From contig JBOFWL010000066.1 of assembly GCA_051653605.1 (NCBI GenBank), positions 1 to 64,000 on the forward strand: a DNA stretch of 64,000 nucleotides. Reading direction: 5' to 3'. This DNA is from JBOFWL01 sp051653605 (GTDB lineage: Bacteria; Spirochaetota; Brevinematia; Brevinematales; Brevinemataceae). This document shows positions 58,802-64,000 of the stretch, piece by piece. How positions within the stretch are numbered: position 1 is the stretch's first letter; each line of letters opens with the position of its first letter. The position numbers and the translations under genes were made by a program. The notes under the pieces were generated by a model. The model worked only from the letters and a program-made list of their open reading frames with translations. It did no database searches and was not told the origin of the DNA.

Positions 58802-58830
58802 AAAAAAAAAGCGAGGCTTAACCTCGCGAT
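58802..58830 (-). terminator. Intrinsic terminator
   Basis: Stem CGCGAGGTT / AACCTCGC with a short AAGC-type loop; on the minus strand it is followed by a T run. It ends the upstream 58883-59464 gene. Confidence 0.8.
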
Positions 58831-58882
58831 ATTAGAATGTATTAAGTAACTTATTTAAAATAATAATTTGCAAGGTTAAAAA

Positions 58883-59464
58883 TCAGTCTTGAAGAAGCTC
58901 GATAGCACGGGAAGGGCGTGGGGCTAAAAGATGGCTAGCTTTATTAGCATCTAAAGAACTGATCAATTTATGTGTTTCTTCTGAATTATAAGATTGGTTT
59001 GCAACAGCATTACGATTTTGCTCCGCTATCACTGTTTTGGCGATATCACGACGAAGCCCTTGTAATTGAGAAGATAATTCTCTTTTAATCGTTGAAAGCT
59101 CGGAGGAAAGAAGGCTTGGGTTGAGGTCGGCATCACGAAGACGCTGAGCATATTGAGGATAAGCACGCTGAAGCGAGGCAACCGCTTGACGGATACCATT
59201 TTGTAGAGGTGATAGAACAGGATTAGGGGATGTTTTTGAAAGAGTGTCTGCTAACTGGGAAATAGTACCCATTGCTCTCTCCGCATCTGCAAGCATCGTT
59301 TGGCTTGCACGAATCTCTAAAGACTGCTGATTTAGTAAAGGTTTTGCTGTGGGCAGAACATCTTTTGTGTTTTCACTTGATGACGTAGCAGCAGACGTAC
59401 TGGTAGATGATTTTTTACTTGTAGCACTAGAAATGCCAAGACTTCTGTTTTCGATAATTCTCAT
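58883..59464 (-). CDS. Unknown Ser/Ala/Gln-rich helical protein
   Basis: 193 residues. A Ser/Thr-rich N-terminal tail (SSATSKKSSTSTSAATSSSENT) is followed by a helical region (SQTMLADAERAMGTISQLADTLSKT, LQNGIRQAVASLQRAYPQYAQRL, LLSSELSTIKRELSSQLQGLRRDIAK). The composition resembles exported flagellar axial or chaperone-bound proteins, but I recognise no family. AAAGGAGG precedes ATG 59464. It has its own terminator. Confidence 0.6.
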   Translation of the reverse strand: MRIIENRSLGISSATSKKSSTSTSAATSSSENTKDVLPTAKPLLNQQSLEIRASQTMLADAERAMGTISQLADTLSKTSPNPVLSPLQNGIRQAVASLQRAYPQYAQRLRDADLNPSLLSSELSTIKRELSSQLQGLRRDIAKTVIAEQNRNAVANQSYNSEETHKLISSLDANKASHLLAPRPSRAIELLQD

Positions 59465-59560
59465 AGATTGCCTCCTTTCTCAAAGGAATCTAACATATTA
59501 TAACATACCCTTGTATTTTTTAGCAAAAATCGTCAACGACAATTTTTTAGGTATTTATAG

Positions 59561-60700
59561 CTAATAACGTCGATAATCTGACTGGTTTTCTGTGGCAAAG
59601 TGGGAGGAGATATTAAGTAGGATTCCAACTCCCATAGATAATACCAGTAAGGAGGAGCCTCCATAACTAATAAAGGGAAGTGATACACCTGTTGGAGGCA
59701 ACAGCGACAAGGCTATCATCATATTAAGAAGGGCATGAAACGTAATCAACGTTGTAATACCAAATGCCAAGAGCTGTGCGTACTTATCGGTAATCCGTAG
59801 TGAAAGCTTTAGGCCTCTAACAAAAAAACATACAAATAAAGCAATTAATACGAGGCCACCAAGAAATCCTAACTCCTCTACAATAACAGAGAAAATAAAA
59901 TCAGTATGAGCTGCGGGTAAACGCGCCACTTTTTGAGCCCCATTTCCCAATCCAGAGCCAAATAATCCACCATTTGCGATGGCTTGTAAGCTTTGAATTC
60001 CTTGGTAACCTATCCCCCCTGCGTCTTGCCATGGGTCGATGAAAGCTGTAATCCGTTGTTTACGGTATGCAACTCTCCAAACAGCAAGAATAAGCACGGG
60101 TATAGAGAGCAAACCAACTCCAAGAAGGTGCTTAACCGAAGCTCCTCCAATAAAAACCATCGCAAACACTACTGATAAAACAACAACACCGATCGAAAAT
60201 CCAGATTGCATCAGAATAATAAAAAAGATCAGTGCCGCCAATATGAGAGGTGGCAATAAACCATAAGTAAAGTTTTCAAGCTTGTTGGATCCACTTTCTT
60301 GTTTTTTTACCAAAATATGAGAAAGATAGATCACCATAGTAAGTTTTGCTAGCTCCGATGGGTTAAAAGAAAAAACACGTAAATTCAGCCAACGTCGAGC
60401 ACCTCCAGCCTCTAGCCCAACTCCAGGAACAAAAACAAGAAGCATCAAGATTAATGTCCCAAAAACTAACGGTTTAACTAAAAGCCTTGTTTTCTGATAG
60501 GGAAGTTTCATAAAGAAAAACATCACCATTACTGAAGTTAAAACAAAAAGAAGTTGTTTTAGAAAAATCCAAAAAGGTGGGTAACCAAGTATCGACCCTG
60601 CATATCGAGAAATCCCAAACATAAAGAGTAAACCAATAGAAATAAAGATACAATAAAGAGCAAAGAGGACTCTGTCGACAGCTGGAAACGGTTTTTTCAC
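59561..60700 (-). CDS. ftsW: Lipid II polymerase FtsW (SEDS family)
   Basis: 379 residues with ten membrane segments. SEDS motifs: GARRWLNLRVFSFNPSELAKL, QSLQAIANGGLFGSGLGNGAQKVARLPAAHTDFIFSVIVEELGFLGG and PTGVSLPFISYGGSSLL. These match FtsW rather than RodA. It polymerises glycan strands at the septum. It overlaps the upstream gene by 4 bases (ATGA). Other division genes are not visible in the window. Confidence 0.87.
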   Translation of the reverse strand: MKKPFPAVDRVLFALYCIFISIGLLFMFGISRYAGSILGYPPFWIFLKQLLFVLTSVMVMFFFMKLPYQKTRLLVKPLVFGTLILMLLVFVPGVGLEAGGARRWLNLRVFSFNPSELAKLTMVIYLSHILVKKQESGSNKLENFTYGLLPPLILAALIFFIILMQSGFSIGVVVLSVVFAMVFIGGASVKHLLGVGLLSIPVLILAVWRVAYRKQRITAFIDPWQDAGGIGYQGIQSLQAIANGGLFGSGLGNGAQKVARLPAAHTDFIFSVIVEELGFLGGLVLIALFVCFFVRGLKLSLRITDKYAQLLAFGITTLITFHALLNMMIALSLLPPTGVSLPFISYGGSSLLVLSMGVGILLNISSHFATENQSDYRRY

Positions 60701-62532
60701 TGGATACTACTCTTAAAAGCATCTAATTGAGGTTTGAAACTCTGGTAATCTGCCGAAGAAAAAGACCGCTGAGCATTACTATAGAGACGATCAAGAAGAG
60801 ATAGCGCCAATGGTTTTCTGCCAAGATCATAAGCTGTTCGAATAAGCATAACAAGCATGTTAATTTCATTATTACCAATAGTTGTAGAAATAAGAGCTGG
60901 AGCCTCAGTAAGGGTTATATCATATAAGGCAGAATCGATCACACCCATATTTTGAGTTGAATCCATAACCAAATTAAGGTGCCATAATAGAAAATCAGGA
61001 TTTCTTTTATAAAGACGCCATGCTTTCAACCAAACCTCTGAAACTCTTGATCTTAATTCGGCTGAGCTTGTTCTCGTAAGAGCTAAAACAGAACTCTGAA
61101 GAAAATTTTGAACTTGAGCAACATCCAATGAATTTTGAGCAAGTTTAGCTTCGATATCTACTATTTCTTGTTCAATAATAGCAATTTGATTCGGATTAAA
61201 GTTTCTACGCTGCTGAAGATGTCCTAAAATCTGTTGGTAAGGTTGAGCTTGCTCTATATTCTTTCTCATCGATTTCCAATGCTTCATCGCATTTGTCATT
61301 TTAGTTACACTAGTATCAAATAAATCAAGATAATACTCTGCTTCCTCGGGATATCGGGCTGCAGCCTGCAGTGAACCCCACAAAACAAGATTATATGTAT
61401 TCCATCCATAAGGATATTTTTCTAATCCTGTTGCCCACAATCCAACAATATCTTTAAAAATATTTTCTTTATTAGGGGCGAACATTGTATTTTCAAAAGG
61501 AAGCATTAAAATTCCAATATTATGAAGCACCGAGAGTGAGTCATGCCCAACATATTTTCCAAGTTCTATCATCTTGGTAATTTCTGTCCAAGCCATATCA
61601 ATATCTTGCTTAATACTTTCTTGACGTTCAACGTTTTTTTCAAAGCGATAAGCATTTTCTAAATTCGTCACACGGTCTATCCAGTAGACAAGGCTTTCAT
61701 AGGCGTGACTTATCACAATTTCTCTAGAAAGGTAATCGTAGTAAGGAATATTTGGGATATTATTCCAGCTCATGATAAAAGAATCTCTTGGATCCTTAGT
61801 AAAAGGTTGGGCATAATTAGAAACAAAAACAGCACTAGCACCAACAACTCTAAGTAAGCCTTCATCTTGAAGTTCTGTCAACCATCCGGTAAACTCGGCT
61901 ATAGAAATATCTCTACCTAATTCTTTTTTAACTTTATCTTCTAATGCGGCAAGTGTTACCGTGCCAGAAATAGCTAATTGGTCTATCATTGCATAACGAA
62001 TCGGCTGCACTTTGAACATCTGTCCATAGGATTTATAATAGAAATCACCCAAGGAACTCTGTTGAGGGCGACGCCATGTGAGATAAACAGAAGGTTTTCC
62101 AAGAGCATAAGGAGCTAAATAAGGAGGATTTGAGCTTCTGATGGCTTCATAAAAGGGTTCAAAGCCTGTAAACAGCCCTTGATCCACGATTTGCATACGA
62201 GAATCCACCACATCTCCGGTAACATAGCGCATATCTCCGTAGATTCTTTTAAAAATATTTCCTTTTTGATCGTAAGGAAAGAGATCCTGACGTAATTTTA
62301 CCGCATAGGTAAAATAAAGAGACCCAAAAACCTGATTATCTCCTCCTTCCGTCATAAAAACAGAGTATTCCTCTGTGGACGCAAGAAGATTCTTTGCATA
62401 GTCATTATTAAGCCAATTTTTACTAAAATTGTTGAATTTCCAGTTGATTGTCAATGGGAGTATGCCCAAAGCGATGATCACTAACCCACCCACATAAACG
62501 AAAGGATTTATTTTTACTGTTTGCTGAGACAT
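60697..62532 (-). CDS. Large membrane-anchored protein, partly DUF2723-like
   Basis: 611 residues. One N-terminal membrane segment (FVYVGGLVIIALGILPLTI) is followed directly by NNDYAKNLLASTEEYSVFMTEGGDNQVFGSLYFTYAVKLRQDL. This resembles the start of the soluble part of DUF2723 (TMEM260-like O-mannosyltransferase) proteins. The transmembrane catalytic half is absent. The rest is helical, TPR-like, extracytoplasmic (about 250-611). It is translationally coupled to ftsW. A role in envelope assembly or division is inferred from context. AGAGG precedes ATG 62532. Confidence 0.6.
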   Translation of the reverse strand: MSQQTVKINPFVYVGGLVIIALGILPLTINWKFNNFSKNWLNNDYAKNLLASTEEYSVFMTEGGDNQVFGSLYFTYAVKLRQDLFPYDQKGNIFKRIYGDMRYVTGDVVDSRMQIVDQGLFTGFEPFYEAIRSSNPPYLAPYALGKPSVYLTWRRPQQSSLGDFYYKSYGQMFKVQPIRYAMIDQLAISGTVTLAALEDKVKKELGRDISIAEFTGWLTELQDEGLLRVVGASAVFVSNYAQPFTKDPRDSFIMSWNNIPNIPYYDYLSREIVISHAYESLVYWIDRVTNLENAYRFEKNVERQESIKQDIDMAWTEITKMIELGKYVGHDSLSVLHNIGILMLPFENTMFAPNKENIFKDIVGLWATGLEKYPYGWNTYNLVLWGSLQAAARYPEEAEYYLDLFDTSVTKMTNAMKHWKSMRKNIEQAQPYQQILGHLQQRRNFNPNQIAIIEQEIVDIEAKLAQNSLDVAQVQNFLQSSVLALTRTSSAELRSRVSEVWLKAWRLYKRNPDFLLWHLNLVMDSTQNMGVIDSALYDITLTEAPALISTTIGNNEINMLVMLIRTAYDLGRKPLALSLLDRLYSNAQRSFSSADYQSFKPQLDAFKSSIQ

Positions 62533-62652
62533 AGAAAGCCTCTTCTCCCAAATTTTCTCTTTTAAAGAATCACGTATATTTTAACATAAAATAGCAGAAA
62601 AATCAAAAATAGCACTATGATAATAGAAAATTCAGTCTCAAATAGCTTTATC

Positions 62653-62681
62653 TTGATTTTATAATACTTTTAAGCTATAAT
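62653..62681 (+). promoter_or_regulatory. Promoter of the TyrA-like gene
   Basis: TTGATT, 17-base spacer, TATAAT, 34 bases before GTG 62716. Confidence 0.7.
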
Positions 62682-62715
62682 AAGGCATATAAATGGTGTC
62701 AAAGAGGATTTATTA

Positions 62716-63546
62716 GTGAAGAAAATCATTTTTTACGGTACAAATGTACGCACCCTATCCATGGCCGAGGATCTTCAAGCAGCCCATCCTCAATGCAAAA
62801 TGTTTTTCTTATCAGAAAGCACCTCTAATAATCTTAAAATCCCTTCTCATTTTAATAAATCAATACAAGGAACCCCTGCTCTCTTTTTTGAAGACGTAGA
62901 TTTTGTAATTGTTGACCAATCTTTTAAAGAGGCACAAGAAACACTCAGTTTCATTAGAAAATATCTGCCTGAAACGGCTTTTGTCATAGACCTACAGTCT
63001 GTTAAGAGTGATTTTTATAAAATGATGTCTACCTCTCTAGAAGGAATTTGTTCCTGCTGTGCTGCCTATATTTTTGCGGATTTCAACGAAGATCTAATTC
63101 AAGGTGGCGTTTTTCGAGATAAAATCACCGCCCTCATCTGTGATAACGAACCCGAGACTTTGGCATTCCTTAAAGATTTTTGGAGTATTTTCGGAGCAAA
63201 AGTTATTCCCACCTCTGCCGATTTTTTTGATGAGATTACAGCCAATACTGTCAGTGCAGGGCTTCTTTTATCATCAATCTATTTACATATTCTTCAAAGC
63301 GATTCTTGGGCAGACACCCTCTTTTTTGGATTCTATAATAGAGGGCTTCGTCAAGTAACCGCGACTGTTTCATCAAATACCAGCATGGATGCAGAGGCAT
63401 TAATCCGAAATAAAGAGCATATTAATCATACCCTTCTTTTTTTCAAGCGAGAAATTGCCAATCTAGAACGTCTCTTAGAAGAAGAAAACAAAGAAAAGCT
63501 CGCTCTTTATCTTGAGCAAGCTAAAAAATTTCAAAATCGCATTTAA
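62716..63546 (+). CDS. Degenerate prephenate dehydrogenase-like protein
   Basis: 276 residues, starting at GTG 62716 (AGAGGA about 8 bases upstream). The layout follows TyrA: an N-terminal Rossmann-like domain with a late VIDLQSVKSDF strand (like VTDVGSVK) and a helical C-terminal dimerisation domain (DEITANTVSAGLLLSSIYLHIL). The dinucleotide GxGxxG is replaced by YGTNVRTLSM and the HPMAG catalytic His region by CAAYIFAD. Activity as prephenate dehydrogenase is doubtful. Other Rossmann proteins cannot be excluded. Confidence 0.45.
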   Translation: MKKIIFYGTNVRTLSMAEDLQAAHPQCKMFFLSESTSNNLKIPSHFNKSIQGTPALFFEDVDFVIVDQSFKEAQETLSFIRKYLPETAFVIDLQSVKSDFYKMMSTSLEGICSCCAAYIFADFNEDLIQGGVFRDKITALICDNEPETLAFLKDFWSIFGAKVIPTSADFFDEITANTVSAGLLLSSIYLHILQSDSWADTLFFGFYNRGLRQVTATVSSNTSMDAEALIRNKEHINHTLLFFKREIANLERLLEEENKEKLALYLEQAKKFQNRI

Positions 63547-63550
63547 ATCA

Positions 63551-63582
63551 AATAAAGCCCCTATAATGGGGCTTTATTTATA
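63551..63582. terminator. Bidirectional intrinsic terminator
   Basis: Perfect AATAAAGCCCC / GGGGCTTTATT stem with loop TATAAT and flanking A/T runs, between convergent genes. Confidence 0.85.
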
Positions 63583-63583
63583 T

Positions 63584-64000
63584 TTATTTAACAACTTTTA
63601 CAACATTACTATTAGAATCCATTATAGTGATGCTCTCAAAACCATATCGTTCAAGCAAAAAGGGGCTCATATTAAAAACAGGCAAAAACTTTTGTGGCAT
63701 CTCAATATAGATAAGCTCTGGGTTTTTATTACGCTTCTCTGCCTCCTCTTCAAGAAACGCTCGTGCTTGTCGATAATTTTGAGCAGGCGCAAATAAAAGC
63801 ATTGCATGAATTCCTGTGGTAATGCTTATAAAAAGAAGCATCACAATAGAAACCCCTCGAGAAACAAAAAGAGAGACCATATTCTTATCCAAGATTTTCA
63901 TGTATAATGATAAAATTGCCATGATTAAAAAGAAAATAGGATTGTCGTGCGGGCCTCCATAAAAGAAGGGGCTTGCAGTCATGACTAGTGCTGAAAAAGC
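63584..64000 (-). CDS. C-terminal part of an unknown membrane protein (cut by window edge)
   Basis: The minus-strand frame is open to the window end and continues beyond it, so the apparent ATG at 63982 is probably internal. Two membrane segments are visible (IFFLIMAILSLYMKIL and VSIVMLLFISITTGIHAMLLF), followed by a soluble tail of about 65 residues ending SNSNVVKVVK. A polytopic glycosyltransferase-like protein is conceivable but not supported by a motif. Confidence 0.55.
   Translation of the reverse strand, partial: AFSALVMTASPFFYGGPHDNPIFFLIMAILSLYMKILDKNMVSLFVSRGVSIVMLLFISITTGIHAMLLFAPAQNYRQARAFLEEEAEKRNKNPELIYIEMPQKFLPVFNMSPFLLERYGFESITIMDSNSNVVKVVK

Noticed and set aside
1..64000. CRISPR arrays, insertion sequences and rRNA genes
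   Set aside because: No regularly spaced repeats, transposase motifs or rRNA signature sequences were seen anywhere in the window.

Overview
The window looks like a chromosomal segment of an AT-rich, anaerobic, motile spirochaete. Evidence for a spirochaete: a flagellar block in the order fliK-flgD-flgE-flbD-motA-motB, a GreA of about 900 residues carrying a very long N-terminal extension, spoVG, cdaA-cdaR, and many outer-membrane beta-barrel candidates. Evidence for anaerobic fermentation: an [FeFe]-hydrogenase, PTS sugar uptake, and no respiratory genes. The genus cannot be fixed from the sequence; Brevinematales is a possibility, not a demonstrated one. Most promoters are ordinary TTGACA-17-TATAAT types and most transcription units end in clear intrinsic terminators.

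Layout. 1-4.5 kb is a gene-poor, very AT-rich accessory stretch: a possibly frame-disrupted unknown gene, an unknown membrane protein, an EcsC-DUF1232 fusion protein and a decayed ADP-ribosylglycohydrolase, next to a tRNA-Ser(CGA). 5-8.3 kb holds a YjbQ-family protein, the hydrogenase pair and a lone PTS IIB. 8.4-13.6 kb carries the rod genes flgG and flgF, separated by a small protein, an outer-membrane candidate, a GH13-like remnant and xerD. 13.6-17 kb has a sigma-70-family factor with a tandemly duplicated leader, then frr-uppS-cdsA. 17-21.5 kb has two envelope proteins, an NSS transporter with a small accessory protein, and an rnpA-yidD gene fusion behind rpmH and tRNA-Phe. 21.8-25.3 kb has mrp, a glycosyltransferase and a YmdB-type phosphodiesterase.

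25.3-31.2 kb is a sugar-uptake region: a candidate small RNA, a GntR/UTRA regulator, an ArsC-like protein, a secreted metallo-beta-lactamase-fold protein, PTS IIC-IIB-MupG, and a divergent IIA. 31.4-33.6 kb has two outer-membrane protein genes around a second candidate small RNA. 33.7-38.9 kb has tRNA-Gln, spoVG-ispE, lolD-lolC/E, secG and glgA. 39-40.7 kb encodes small exported proteins (Met-rich, DUF305, lipoprotein). 40.7-47.8 kb has greA, an unknown protein, a lytic transglycosylase and trxB.

47.9-53 kb is the flagellar operon. 53-58.8 kb is a tight operon neuB-serA-cysteine desulfurase-cdaA-cdaR-degenerate PP-loop protein. 58.9-64 kb holds a small unknown protein, ftsW with a large membrane-anchored partner, a degenerate TyrA-like protein and the end of a membrane protein running out of the window.

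Most notable observations: the hook protein FlgE has Ser at position 178, where spirochaete hooks are reported to carry the cross-linking Cys, and has no cysteine at all; flgG and fliK share an identical 15-base element at fixed distance from a CCGA motif; RnpA is fused to YidD; the sigma factor has a four-cysteine insert and a roughly 120-bp tandem leader duplication; the hydrogenase is paired with a stand-alone NuoF iron-sulfur domain; and two promoter-to-terminator units contain no ORF.
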